From positions 1-53,387 of the forward strand of contig URCR01000018.1 of assembly GCA_900546325.1 (NCBI GenBank): 53,387 nucleotides of DNA, given 5' to 3'. Position numbers and translations under genes: made by a program. The DNA is from an uncultured Lachnospiraceae bacterium. Its GTDB lineage: Bacteria > Bacillota > Clostridia > Lachnospirales > Lachnospiraceae. Positions 6,923 through 15,722 of the stretch are shown here, in pieces (the stretch's first letter is position 1; each line of letters begins with the position of its first letter). The notes below the pieces were generated by a model. It did not search any database and had not been told where the DNA came from. It was given only the letters and a program-made list of their open reading frames with translations.

Positions 6923-7811
6923 TCACACTCCTCTCCCGAATGCTTTTTCCGTCTGTGGTCGGCTGATTGATGATCTCTCCGTTAAAGTAAAGTGTAGAAG
7001 ATCCGCCGCCATCCAGGTTATAGGCTGTCGTCACTCCCAGTCCTTTCATAAATTCTGCCATCTCCAGAAGCGAAAGCCCTTCGCTCTCCTCTGTCCTTCC
7101 ATCTGAGACGACAAAGACATAGTGGAGTTCATCTATGATTCCGATCGCTGTGCGCGGATTGCTCGCCATCGCTTTTCCGACCTCATCTTCTTCCGTTACC
7201 GCGACCTCGCCGTCAGTAACGAGCGCCGGTCCAAATGACAATACCTCCTTTGCATTGTTTGCCAGAAGCTCCTCCGCTGTCACATCTTCCTCCGAAATAA
7301 TCCCAAACGTTCCATCTTCATAGATAACCAGATCCTGCTGTCCTTCCCTTACCGTATCCCGGTACAGCACGCCGTCCCGGATCACATAGCCGGACTCCTG
7401 TGCCCCATAATAGTCCCCGTTGATCGCAAGGATCGCTCCTGCACTTTCTGCAATCTCCGATGTCTTCTCTGTCACATTCCGCCCGCACACATTTTGTGCC
7501 AGCGCAGTCTGCAGATATTCCGGCGAAGAAAGTATGACATCCGCCACATAGATAGAAGTGTCATATTCCCGCATGTGTGATATGGCAACCTCTATATTTT
7601 CATCTTTGTAGGTGCTGTCGGATACTGTCGCCTCCGCACTGCTTTCTTCTGTTTCTGCTATTTTGCTGTCGGTCTCTGTGCCGGTCTGCTTTTCCACAGT
7701 TGCATAAACTTTTTTCAACACAAATGTATCCAGTCCCAGATAAATGGTAAACGAAGTCAGGAACACGGCATAGATCAATTCCCACCTATGCTTTTTTAAA
7801 AACCGTTCCAT
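6897..7811 (-). CDS. Phosphodiester glycosidase domain protein (NAGPA family), membrane-anchored
   Basis: A 304-aa protein from ATG 7811 (AGGGAGG site), overlapping the previous gene by 26 bp. One signal-anchor helix lies near residues 11-30, then a Ser/Thr/Glu-rich linker, then the NAGPA-type domain. Landmarks are AILAINGDYY, the SFGPALV segment, NPRTAIGI, and the signature TTAYNLDGGGSSTLYFNG. Enzymes of this family remove sugars joined by phosphodiester bonds; in bacteria they appear in exopolysaccharide and teichoic-type polymer loci and act outside the membrane. Its place after a glycosyltransferase/GtrA fusion suggests trimming or remodelling of a surface polymer. The actual substrate is unknown. 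Confidence 0.88.
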   Translation of the reverse strand: MERFLKKHRWELIYAVFLTSFTIYLGLDTFVLKKVYATVEKQTGTETDSKIAETEESSAEATVSDSTYKDENIEVAISHMREYDTSIYVADVILSSPEYLQTALAQNVCGRNVTEKTSEIAESAGAILAINGDYYGAQESGYVIRDGVLYRDTVREGQQDLVIYEDGTFGIISEEDVTAEELLANNAKEVLSFGPALVTDGEVAVTEEDEVGKAMASNPRTAIGIIDELHYVFVVSDGRTEESEGLSLLEMAEFMKGLGVTTAYNLDGGGSSTLYFNGEIINQPTTDGKSIRERSVSDIVYIGY

Positions 7812-8859
7812 GCGCATCCTCCCTTCTTCGGAAAATGAAATGACTCTGTACAAACCAGCTCACAATGAATAAGATCAACTCCGCACAGATTTTTCCCACA
7901 TATTGATTCATCCCAAGCCGTCTCACAAAAATTTCTAAAAGAGCAGTGTTCGCCACAAGGATCAGAACGACAAGCAGCAGATATTTTCCCGATGACTGCA
8001 CCACCTTTTCATTGCTTTGGAAGACAATGTTCCGGTTTGCTGTATAATTTACCCCTGCGCTGACAATTCTTGCTGTAACATTGGAAATGATCCTGGCACT
8101 GTCCGGCAGCATACCGGCTGTCAGACAGAGCATCCCACTGTAAATCCCGTAATCTATGAGAAAACTGCCGAAAGAAACTGCTGAAAATTTCAATATTTCT
8201 TTGTAAATACGTACGGAGTCTTTGATCGTGTCAAAATGAGAGGTCCGGTTTTCATCTATATAGACTGTCTCAATCTCCACCTCCCGCACCGGAATCTTCT
8301 CACGCGCACATTGGAGCAGCACATTCATCTCATATTCGTAGCGCTCCCCCTCAACCTGCGCAAATCTGTATGCAGTTTTTCTGTCAAATGCCCGCAGCCC
8401 TGTCTGCGTATCGTACACCTTCATCCCCGTTGCAAGCCGGTAGACGATGCGGGTCACCGTATTCCCAAACCGGCTTCTGAGCGGGATATCCCCTTTCATT
8501 TTCCTGCTTCCCAAGATGAGCTGTCCCGGATTTTCCATTCCCGCTGCGCACACTTTCTTCACGTCATCCGGTTTGTGCTGCCCATCCGCATCGACCGTCA
8601 CTATGACATAATCTGACGATACGCTGTTCTGAATATAGTTGAATCCGGTCTTTAATGCCCGCCCTTTTCCTCTGTTTTTGTCATGTCTTAACACTGTCGC
8701 CTCTTCCTCGAGCTTTCGGAACAGCCCCTGCTTTTCCCTGGAACTCCCATCATCCACAACGACAACTTCCAATCCCTTTTCTCTGATCTTTCGGACCAGT
8801 TCCAGCAGACCCGCCTCCGGCTGATAGGCAGGTATCAATGCAATTTTTCTGCTGTTCAT
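7786..8859 (-). CDS. GT2 glycosyltransferase fused to a GtrA membrane domain
   Basis: A 357-aa two-part protein. Residues 1 to about 215 form a GT-A glycosyltransferase resembling dolichol-phosphate mannosyltransferase, with ALIPAYQPE, VVVVDDGSS, the metal-binding DAD in VTVDADGQHKPDD and the RSRFGNTVTRIV acceptor loop. Residues about 228-350 form GtrA, with four membrane helices and the typical NRNIVFQ and SHFIFRR ends. Such fusions make and flip polyprenyl-phosphate-linked sugars used to decorate envelope polymers. ATG 8859 follows AGAGGTGAT. The gene lies 67 bp after the beta-helix lipoprotein gene and overlaps the glycosidase gene, consistent with an operon. Confidence 0.92.
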   Translation of the reverse strand: MNSRKIALIPAYQPEAGLLELVRKIREKGLEVVVVDDGSSREKQGLFRKLEEEATVLRHDKNRGKGRALKTGFNYIQNSVSSDYVIVTVDADGQHKPDDVKKVCAAGMENPGQLILGSRKMKGDIPLRSRFGNTVTRIVYRLATGMKVYDTQTGLRAFDRKTAYRFAQVEGERYEYEMNVLLQCAREKIPVREVEIETVYIDENRTSHFDTIKDSVRIYKEILKFSAVSFGSFLIDYGIYSGMLCLTAGMLPDSARIISNVTARIVSAGVNYTANRNIVFQSNEKVVQSSGKYLLLVVLILVANTALLEIFVRRLGMNQYVGKICAELILFIVSWFVQSHFIFRRREDAHGTVFKKA

Positions 8860-8926
8860 ACAATTATCACCTCTTCTTTCTGCTTTCTATTTTCTGATGT
8901 CCGTCTCTCCACAAAAGCCTGCCTGC

Positions 8927-10567
8927 TTACATACTGCCTCCTGTGTCTGAAGAACTTCCTTGATTTTCTCCGCCTGCTTCTCCCGGACCTCCCTGCTTAT
9001 TTTCTCCGTTTCGGTCAGGAGGTGTCCCCTGCTTATTTCCTTCGCTCATATCAGGAGGCGTTCCTTTCATTTCCCCCTGCCCTGGATTTCCCGATCCGCC
9101 CTGCATCTGACCACTTCCATAGATCAGAGTATCCAGCGTGATTTCTTCACTATATGTTCCTGCCGATACCGTGTAAGTACTGTCTTTTGTAAGTTCCGGG
9201 CAGCTGATCAGCACCGATGTGTATGCTTTATCCGGTTCCCACTGCACAAGTTCTGTTCCATCACTGTCCTGAAGCGAGACCAGACTGCCCGCCTCCTGCG
9301 AACCGACTGACACCATGACTGCACCCTGCGTGGAGGAACTTCCAAAATTTTGTGCCATACCGGAAGGACCTGCCGCAACAAAGGTTCCTCCGCTGATGAC
9401 CGCCTCACCATTGTAGTCTAATGCACTGTTTCCATCATTGACCGGACCGGATATATAAGTTTCTCCGCCTGACACGGTCAGATCTCCGTTGGAGTCAATC
9501 CCGTCTCCTTCTGCATTGACATGCATCACACCGCCGGAAATATGAATGTAAGCTCCTTCTGTTGCCGCAAACTGATCTCCGCCTGCACCTTCAAAACCGC
9601 TGCTGTCGTTTCCGCCTGCTGCATTCAGTCCATCGTCTGACGCAGTTACAGAGATATTTCCACCTGCAATATCGATACTCAATCCTTCAATCCCTTCGTA
9701 GCTTTGGGCAATCTCTATTTCCCCGCCCAGAATCGTTGTAGAAGAATCTGCATGGATTCCGTCGTCCTGTGCCGTGATTTTAAAACTGCCGTCCGCCAGA
9801 TAGACAAATCCAAGGCTGCTGTCATCTGTATTTGACGCATGGATGCCGTCTTTCCCTGACGTGATCGTAAAAGTTCCACTTAGGATCCGCACACTGTCCT
9901 TCCCGGAAAGTCCATGAGCTGCCGCTGTGATGTCATAAGTACCGCTTGTAAGTACAAGGTCATCTTTTGACACAACGCCATGTCCTGCCTCCGCCTTGAT
10001 CTTCAATGTTCCGGCGCCGTTTAATGTCAGGTCATCTTTTGAAAAAATGACCGCATCGATATTATTATCATCAATCGCCGTGTAAGTGCCTCCATTGGTC
10101 AGTGTGTTTTCTGATCCGGATGCCGTCGTGAGAAATACTTTATCCGCTGAGCGGACATAAATTGCCGCCGACTGCGCGCTTGTAATGTCCACACCATTTA
10201 AAACAATCTGAATTTTATCTGTGTCTTCGGCATCTACGATGATCATGCCGTCCGTCAGTGTGCCCGACAAAATGTAAGTTCCTTCCTCTGTGATCGTGAC
10301 TGTATTTTCGGAAATCTGCACCGCATCCGAATCACAGACCGTGCCGTTGTCGGCAAGTGTGATCAACGTACTGCTCTCCTCATCGTAACCGATTTCCTTA
10401 TCCCGGTCCGTAAACATCTCTGAAATATCTTTCACCGTCTGTTCCTCAGACCCGCTGACGGCATCACTTTGTTTTTCGGAGGATGCCTCTGCATTTTTCA
10501 GATTACATCCCGGCACCAAAAGCATTCCTGCAAACAGCCATAATAGTATGATTCTTCTTTTCTTCAT
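8927..10567 (-). CDS. Secreted carbohydrate-binding beta-helix lipoprotein (Cthe_2159-like)
   Basis: A 546-aa protein from ATG 10567, ten bases after the DUF4956 gene. A lipoprotein signal peptide ends at a lipobox (LLVPGC), so it is anchored outside the cell. Residues about 60-450 are repeated short strands rich in Asp, Asn, Gly and Thr (for example FSKDDLTLNGAGTLKI, then SKDDLVLTSGTYDI), forming parallel beta-helix rungs that probably bind calcium. The known relative Cthe_2159 binds acidic polysaccharide and calcium. The last 65 residues are Gly/Pro/Gln/Asn-rich low complexity with repeated GTPPD. It has no enzymatic motif. In this operon it may hold or organise the polymer made by its neighbours; that role is inferred. 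Confidence 0.88.
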   Translation of the reverse strand: MKKRRIILLWLFAGMLLVPGCNLKNAEASSEKQSDAVSGSEEQTVKDISEMFTDRDKEIGYDEESSTLITLADNGTVCDSDAVQISENTVTITEEGTYILSGTLTDGMIIVDAEDTDKIQIVLNGVDITSAQSAAIYVRSADKVFLTTASGSENTLTNGGTYTAIDDNNIDAVIFSKDDLTLNGAGTLKIKAEAGHGVVSKDDLVLTSGTYDITAAAHGLSGKDSVRILSGTFTITSGKDGIHASNTDDSSLGFVYLADGSFKITAQDDGIHADSSTTILGGEIEIAQSYEGIEGLSIDIAGGNISVTASDDGLNAAGGNDSSGFEGAGGDQFAATEGAYIHISGGVMHVNAEGDGIDSNGDLTVSGGETYISGPVNDGNSALDYNGEAVISGGTFVAAGPSGMAQNFGSSSTQGAVMVSVGSQEAGSLVSLQDSDGTELVQWEPDKAYTSVLISCPELTKDSTYTVSAGTYSEEITLDTLIYGSGQMQGGSGNPGQGEMKGTPPDMSEGNKQGTPPDRNGENKQGGPGEAGGENQGSSSDTGGSM

Positions 10568-10577
10568 TGCGCACCTC

Positions 10578-11273
10578 CTACAATTCTCCGATGATCGTCT
10601 CCTGCTTCGATACCGTAATCTCCAGGTTGCCATTTCTGCACCGCAGCTTGTCGATCATCTCTTTTTCCTGCTCCGTACTTTTCAGTGTCAGATTGTAAGT
10701 TAAGCGGAACAGACTTCCCATATTTGTTGTCTTTACTTGAACAAGTTCACACTCTGTCGTGTATTTTTCCAAAATCTTATCAAACACTCCGGAATAATCC
10801 AGATCCTCCGGGATCGTGATATGCATTGTCTTATACCGATCCCGGTTTTTCCCCGCTCCAAAGTCCAGGCGGTGATAAAGAAGGCTTACCCCTCCAAGCA
10901 GTACCGCCACAAGGAACGCATATCCGAGATATCCCATCCCTGCGACAAGACCGGTTCCCATAGCCAGAAAGATTGCCCCGATTTCTTTTGCAGAGCCTGC
11001 TGCTGACCGGAAGCGTACGAGACTAAACGCCCCTGCGACCGCCACCCCGGTTCCTACATTTCCATTTACCATCATGATCACAACACAGACGACTGCCGGA
11101 AGTATGGCAAGTGTCGCCACAAAGCTTTTGGTATACCGTGTCCCGCACATATAAGCAACCGCCAGGATCAGACCGATCACAAGGGAACATCCCACGCAGA
11201 GCAGAAAATCCTGTACGGCGATCACATTTGTCATATCCGTATCAAAAATCCCGCGAAACATCTGATTAAGCAT
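10578..11273 (-). CDS. DUF4956 membrane protein
   Basis: A 231-aa protein from ATG 11273 (GGGAGGTG site), overlapping the VTC gene by 8 bp. Four membrane helices lie at about 23-43, 50-70, 98-113 and 115-133, with the conserved GAFSLVRFRSA segment between helices 2 and 3. They are followed by a cytosolic alpha/beta domain of about 95 residues ending in EITVSKQE, ferredoxin-like in its strand pattern. The molecular function of DUF4956 is unknown. From memory it occurs next to VTC-domain proteins in many bacteria, which makes a shared complex plausible: VTC polymerising inside and DUF4956 acting as channel or regulator. Confidence 0.9.
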   Translation of the reverse strand: MLNQMFRGIFDTDMTNVIAVQDFLLCVGCSLVIGLILAVAYMCGTRYTKSFVATLAILPAVVCVVIMMVNGNVGTGVAVAGAFSLVRFRSAAGSAKEIGAIFLAMGTGLVAGMGYLGYAFLVAVLLGGVSLLYHRLDFGAGKNRDRYKTMHITIPEDLDYSGVFDKILEKYTTECELVQVKTTNMGSLFRLTYNLTLKSTEQEKEMIDKLRCRNGNLEITVSKQETIIGEL

Positions 11274-11985
11274 AGCGAACACCTCCCTTTGCATTTTCGG
11301 TCATCATCTGCGTATACGCAGAGCCGTATTTGGAGAAGGATGTCTTAAACAGACGGTTTCTGCTCAACGTCCTGCTCATCCAAAGCGGAAGTCCTCCGGA
11401 TGTCTTGATCTCCATCAGTGTCTGCCCATTTTCCAGAATCGGCTTTCCGTAGATATTACTTCCAAGAGAAATATCTTCCTCCCGGTAAAGGACGTTTTCA
11501 TCAAACGTTACCCTAAAATCGCTGCCGTCCAGAGAATAGTACGCCTCTCTCTCATAAGTCAGAAAGACCACCGGAATCAGATGCCCGTAATAATGCCGGA
11601 AATACTTGATTTCTTCCCCGATCTGTGACTTGACCGGAAGGTCTCTTCCACTCTCAAAGCATCCTCTGACTACCTCCTCCGGAAGCGTGAGCCTTCTTTT
11701 ATAGACGATCCCGTCATACTTCTTTTTCAATTCTACAAAGACCTGGTCCTCCGGGCCTGCGGTCTCATAGCTTCGTACTCTTAGTTTCTCCTTATATGCC
11801 GGCTTTTCCATTGAGCGCCGGATCAGCCGGAATGTATCCGTGTCAAAATAAATATTCCGGATTGTTGTGCGTCCATAGTGATCGATCTGCATGTATGGCT
11901 CCATCACTTTTAATACCTTAACCTTCTCCTGTCTTGTGAGCAGGTATTTCAGTTCATACCGCTTAAACGTTGTCTGATATGTCAT
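11266..11985 (-). CDS. VTC-domain protein, candidate polyphosphate polymerase
   Basis: A 239-aa protein from ATG 11985 (AAAGGAGATAG site). The whole length is a VTC tunnel domain as in the catalytic core of the yeast vacuolar transporter chaperone. Basic residues line the tunnel: KRYELKY (8-14), Lys/Arg in KEKLRVRSY (65-73), ELKKKYDGIVYKRR (85-98). The metal-binding acid is E192 in LMEIKTSGGLP. These match the residues that bind phosphate chains and ATP in Vtc4. The bacterial protein has no SPX or membrane domain, so membrane coupling would come from the overlapping DUF4956 gene. It is the first gene of the run. Polyphosphate synthesis is the expected activity but is not proven for this subfamily. 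Confidence 0.9.
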   Translation of the reverse strand: MTYQTTFKRYELKYLLTRQEKVKVLKVMEPYMQIDHYGRTTIRNIYFDTDTFRLIRRSMEKPAYKEKLRVRSYETAGPEDQVFVELKKKYDGIVYKRRLTLPEEVVRGCFESGRDLPVKSQIGEEIKYFRHYYGHLIPVVFLTYEREAYYSLDGSDFRVTFDENVLYREEDISLGSNIYGKPILENGQTLMEIKTSGGLPLWMSRTLSRNRLFKTSFSKYGSAYTQMMTENAKGGVRYA

Positions 11986-12054
11986 AAATCTATCTCCTTT
12001 TCCTTTTGATGGATCCACTATAACAGACGAACTTTAAATCTACTTAAAAGTAAT

Positions 12055-12089
12055 AAAAAACCGCCTCAGTGCTTCTGCACCAAGACGGC
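12055..12089 (-). terminator. Terminator after the regulator-kinase pair
   Basis: Read on the minus strand, GCCGTCTTGGTGC and GCACTGAGGCGG pair around an AGAA loop with a few wobbles and are followed by six T residues. It ends the two-component transcript before the VTC gene, so the VTC run needs its own promoter in the short gap 11986-12054. Confidence 0.7.
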
Positions 12090-12121
12090 ATGTTCTCCAA
12101 ATCTATGAAATTTATCAGATC

Positions 12122-13363
12122 CTACACCGGAAATGTGGCTGTGATCCAAAGTGACCTTCCATCCTCTGTCGATGCGGTAATCTTTCCCCGGTGTGCAGAC
12201 ACTGTGGCTGCCGCGATCGAAAGTCCCAGTCCATACCCTCCGGTCTCTGAATTACGTGACTGATCCATTCTGTAAAACCGGTCAAACAGATGCTCCAGCT
12301 GCTCCTTTTCCATCTTCTCTGTCGTGTTATAAACCGACAGACAGATTTTGTTTTTCTGCTTTTTCAACCGCAGAAAAATCTTTCCGCCTTCCCCGGAATA
12401 TTTGACCGCATTGTCCAGAAGGATACCAAAAAGCCGTTCGATCGCTTTCTCCTCTCCTCTCATCTGAAGGGACGGCTCGATCTCCCCTTCCAGACATTTC
12501 TGCTGAAGCTTTGCAGGTGCCTGAAAAGCAGCCAGCGCCTGTTCTGCCATGTCAGAAAGGTTGATCTCTGTCACAAATTCTTTTTTCTCCTCTTCCATAC
12601 GTGCAAGAAGGATGAGGTCATTGGTCAGACCTGCCATCCGCTCTGTCTGAATCTGAATATCCCGAAGCCACTCACTCTCTCCGTGATCCATCTCCAGCAC
12701 TTCGGCATCTGCCTGTATGATCGCAAGGGGGGTTTTCAGTTCATGTCCTGCGTCGGTGATGAATCTTTTCTGTTTCTCATAATTCTCTGAAAAAGGCTTC
12801 ACGATGCGCGCCGACAAAAAGATCAGCAGAACCAGCACGGCTGCAAGTCCCAGCAGCGAGACTCCCACCGCTGTCACGGCAAAATTCCGAAAGGTAGACA
12901 GATTTCTTCCGCAGTCCAGAAAAACGATCCTTCTTTCCTCCCCGCTTTGGAACACTTTGTAACGGTAGTCCTCGATAAACCCGTTCTCACTTCCGCTCTC
13001 CCACACCGTTTTTGCATACTCCATCGCAGTGCTGCTGCCGATGGTTGCAATCTTCCCGGTATCGGATGTAATCACCTCTCCGTTCTGATCCAGCAGAACC
13101 GAAAAATATCTGGATTCATACGGAAGCTCCGGAGACAGAAAGCGGTCATTGTCCGCCGGGGCTTCTTTCTTTTTTCGCTCTGTATGGATATCCGTCTGCG
13201 GAAATCTTCCTTCATTCTCCCCAAGTACTTCCAGCACCCGGTCGGCATCTTCCACAATCTTTCTATAGTTGATCCCGCCGATCACACCCTCGATGCAGAG
13301 CAGTACGGCAAGAAGCGACAGCATCGATGCCGCAATCAGTTTGATCCGCAGTTTTCCAATCAT
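12122..13363 (-). CDS. Sensor histidine kinase with external domain
   Basis: A 413-aa kinase whose ATG overlaps the regulator stop as ATGA. Membrane helices lie at about 8-28 and 160-182, enclosing an external domain of about 130 residues. No clear HAMP domain follows. The phospho-acceptor His is in TDAGHELKTPLAII (about 207), the N box is LFGILLDNAVKYSG, and the G2 box is GGYGLGLS. The G1 region reads VYNTTEKMEKEQ where most kinases have D-x-G-x-G, a variant seen in some Firmicute kinases that does not necessarily abolish activity. Being adjacent to the VTC run, it may sense an envelope or ion signal controlling that operon. Confidence 0.92.
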   Translation of the reverse strand: MIGKLRIKLIAASMLSLLAVLLCIEGVIGGINYRKIVEDADRVLEVLGENEGRFPQTDIHTERKKKEAPADNDRFLSPELPYESRYFSVLLDQNGEVITSDTGKIATIGSSTAMEYAKTVWESGSENGFIEDYRYKVFQSGEERRIVFLDCGRNLSTFRNFAVTAVGVSLLGLAAVLVLLIFLSARIVKPFSENYEKQKRFITDAGHELKTPLAIIQADAEVLEMDHGESEWLRDIQIQTERMAGLTNDLILLARMEEEKKEFVTEINLSDMAEQALAAFQAPAKLQQKCLEGEIEPSLQMRGEEKAIERLFGILLDNAVKYSGEGGKIFLRLKKQKNKICLSVYNTTEKMEKEQLEHLFDRFYRMDQSRNSETGGYGLGLSIAAATVSAHRGKITASTEDGRSLWITATFPV

Positions 13364-14034
13364 CGCACTTCCTCCAGAGAGTACCCCGCATTTCTCGTCG
13401 CCCGGATCTGAATATCTGCGCCGAGGGAAGCAAGCTTCTTTCTCAGATTGGAAAGATATACCCAGACCACATTGAGTTCCGCCTCACTGTCATATCCCCA
13501 GATTTTCTCAAAGAAACGCTCGGAGGAGATCAAATGTCCCGGATTGCTCATGAGAAATTCCATCATCTGAAATTCCTTGTTCGCAAGTCTGATGCTTCCT
13601 CTCGGTGTTGTCAGTTCAAATGTCGCCCGGTCCAGCGTTACATTCCCTGCCTTCAACTGTGAATCTTCACAGTCCATCTGCACCCTTGTCATCGCCCGGA
13701 TCCGCGCCAGAAGCTCTTTTGAGTGAAAAGGCTTTGCCAGATAATCATTTGCCCCCGCATCAAGCCCTTCCACCTTATCATCTACTTCTCCTTTTGCTGT
13801 CAACAGCAGAACCGGTATCCGGCTTCCGTTTTGACGGATCTCCTTTAAGACAGTCAGTCCGTCCTTTTTCGGCATCATAATGTCAAGAATGATGCCATCA
13901 TAATTGCCGGCAGCCAGATATTCCAGTGCCTCCTCCCCGTCATAGACCGCATCTACCGAATAGTTGCTTCTCTCCAAAATTGCCGTCAGCGCCTTTGACA
14001 GTGCCTTCTCATCTTCTGCAAGTAATAACCGCAA
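13360..14034 (-). CDS. OmpR/PhoB family response regulator
   Basis: A 224-aa regulator starting with TTG 14034, supported by AAAGGAGGGAG; no better ATG is in frame. The receiver has LLLAEDEKALS, the phospho-acceptor in GIILDIMMPKKDG, LLLTAKG, and the Lys in YLAKPF. The winged helix spans about 128-222 with LANKEFQMMEFLM and the recognition helix region NVVWVYLSNLRKKLAS. It overlaps the kinase by 4 bp. A tandem GTTCTA repeat (14064-14076) sits in the leader and could be an autoregulatory site. The likely target is the downstream VTC run, from position only. Confidence 0.93.
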   Translation of the reverse strand: MRLLLAEDEKALSKALTAILERSNYSVDAVYDGEEALEYLAAGNYDGIILDIMMPKKDGLTVLKEIRQNGSRIPVLLLTAKGEVDDKVEGLDAGANDYLAKPFHSKELLARIRAMTRVQMDCEDSQLKAGNVTLDRATFELTTPRGSIRLANKEFQMMEFLMSNPGHLISSERFFEKIWGYDSEAELNVVWVYLSNLRKKLASLGADIQIRATRNAGYSLEEVR

Positions 14035-14108
14035 TGTCTGCTCCCTCCTTTGATTTCTGTCATGTTCTACGTTCTAACTTAACAAAAATCTCCGGAAAAA
14101 TCAATCTT

Positions 14109-15581
14109 TTAAATGATAATGCAGACCATTCCCCCATTGCTGTCATTGACAATCTTCTGCATGGAATCCTGAAGTTTCACCTGGCTTTCGTCGGTAATCT
14201 TTGTAATCTTTCCGCGAATTCCATCTGTGACAAGTTCCTCGATCGATTTCCCGAAAATATTCGTATTCCAGATTCCTTCCTCCGATGCACTCGCCTCACT
14301 GATATATCTCACAAGATCTTCCGCCTGCTTCTCACTTCCCACGATCGGTGCGATCTCTGTCTCGATGTTTGCGCGGATCATATGGATGGACGGCGCCTCT
14401 GAGTGAATCTTCACACCAAACTTGCTTCCCTGCTTGATGATGACCGGTTCTTCCAGACGGATTTCCTCCCGCTTCGGCGTGACAACCCCATAGCCTTTGA
14501 GGCGCACGGCATCCATCGCGTCTTTGACCTGCTCATACTCTTCTTTCATCCGGGCAAGGTTTTTCATCGTTCCGATCAGCTCATACTCCCCGCCGATTTT
14601 TGTTCCGGTCAGCTCACTGAGCAGTTCATAATAAAAGGTCTCTGCCAGTTCCATCCGGATCTTTACCTTTCCGGTATCCATCTGGATCTCGTCGATCTTG
14701 ACTTCTTCGATATAAGGACTCTCGATCTTCGGCAGTCCGTCCGCCGCATTCCGAATCGTCTGAAGCCCGGCCATGATCTCTTTTACATGTACGAGCAGGT
14801 CTGCCTTGATCTTATGATCCATCGGAAGCATCTCCACCCATTTTGGTATGTAAAATTCCACTTCCGCAATCGGAAATTCAAATAGAATCTGTCGGATGAT
14901 GTGATGGATATCATCCTCCCTGAGCTGCTCGCAATTGACCGGAAGTGCGCTGACTCCATATTTTTCTTCGATAGATGCGGCAAGTTTTTTTGTCTCTTCA
15001 CTGTACGGTTTCTGCGTGTTGACAAGCACAATGAACGGTTTCCCGATCGACTGCAGTTCCCTGATCGTCTTTTCTTCCGGCGCAATATAACTCTCCCGCT
15101 TTAATTCCCCGAAGCTTCCGTCGGCAGTCACGACAATCCCGATTGTCGCATGTTCATGGATCACCTTCTTTGTCCCGATGGCCGCCGCCTGCGTAAATGG
15201 AATCTCATGGTCAAACCACGGTGTCTTCACCTGCCGTTCTGCATCATTTTCGATATACCCGGTTGCCCCCTCCGCCATATAGCCAACACAGTCGATCAGC
15301 CGCACTTTCACCTTCACGTCCTGTGAGAGCTGGATCTCTGCCGCCTCCTTCGGGACAAATTTCGGCTCTGTCGTCATGATCGTCTTCCCCGACGCGGACT
15401 GCGGCAGTTCATCTCTCGTTCTCGCCCTGCTGTTCGCATCAGTCATATTCGGCAGTACGAGCAAGTCCATAAATCGTTTGATAAAAGTTGATTTCCCCGT
15501 CCGCACCGGTCCTACAATGCCCAGATAGATCTCCCCGTTCGTCCTTGCCTCAATGTCTTTGTATAAATGAAACGTCTCCAT
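14109..15581 (-). CDS. spoIVA: Stage IV sporulation protein A
   Basis: A 490-aa protein, full length for the family. It is the ATPase that polymerises on the forespore surface to form the basement layer of the spore coat. Walker A is GPVRTGKSTF (about 24-33) in the N-terminal TRAFAC-type GTPase-like domain, and DCVGYMAEGATG corresponds to the Walker B/switch region. The long helical middle and the C-terminal domain end in the conserved MVCIII, needed for membrane targeting through SpoVM. ATG 15581 follows GGGGGTATTC. A SigE promoter is expected upstream but I cannot identify a convincing one. Its presence marks the organism as an endospore former. Confidence 0.97.
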   Translation of the reverse strand: METFHLYKDIEARTNGEIYLGIVGPVRTGKSTFIKRFMDLLVLPNMTDANSRARTRDELPQSASGKTIMTTEPKFVPKEAAEIQLSQDVKVKVRLIDCVGYMAEGATGYIENDAERQVKTPWFDHEIPFTQAAAIGTKKVIHEHATIGIVVTADGSFGELKRESYIAPEEKTIRELQSIGKPFIVLVNTQKPYSEETKKLAASIEEKYGVSALPVNCEQLREDDIHHIIRQILFEFPIAEVEFYIPKWVEMLPMDHKIKADLLVHVKEIMAGLQTIRNAADGLPKIESPYIEEVKIDEIQMDTGKVKIRMELAETFYYELLSELTGTKIGGEYELIGTMKNLARMKEEYEQVKDAMDAVRLKGYGVVTPKREEIRLEEPVIIKQGSKFGVKIHSEAPSIHMIRANIETEIAPIVGSEKQAEDLVRYISEASASEEGIWNTNIFGKSIEELVTDGIRGKITKITDESQVKLQDSMQKIVNDSNGGMVCIII

Positions 15582-15663
15582 AAGAATACCCCCTTGCTAT
15601 GCTGATACAATCTATGCAGAAAAAATCCATTTTAGAATCTTCCTGATTCCATTTATTTTTTTC

Positions 15664-15692
15664 TTTTTCCCTGGTCTCTTTTATGCTATAAT
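15664..15692 (+). promoter_or_regulatory. Extended -10 promoter for the FNT channel gene
   Basis: TGCTATAAT at 15684-15692 is an extended -10 element; the matching -35 position (TTTTTC, 15664-15669) is weak. It lies 30 bp before the ATG at 15723. Confidence 0.55.
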
Positions 15693-15722
15693 ATTGCGGA
15701 ATAACTACAAACGAGGTGAAAC

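Noticed and set aside
14060..14080. GTTCTA tandem repeat as a firm response-regulator operator
   Set aside because: Only two 6-bp units and located in the leader; kept as a remark under the regulator gene, not as a feature.
15582..15722. SigE promoter for spoIVA
   Set aside because: SigE control is expected for the family, but no -35/-10 pair with the right spacing is convincing.
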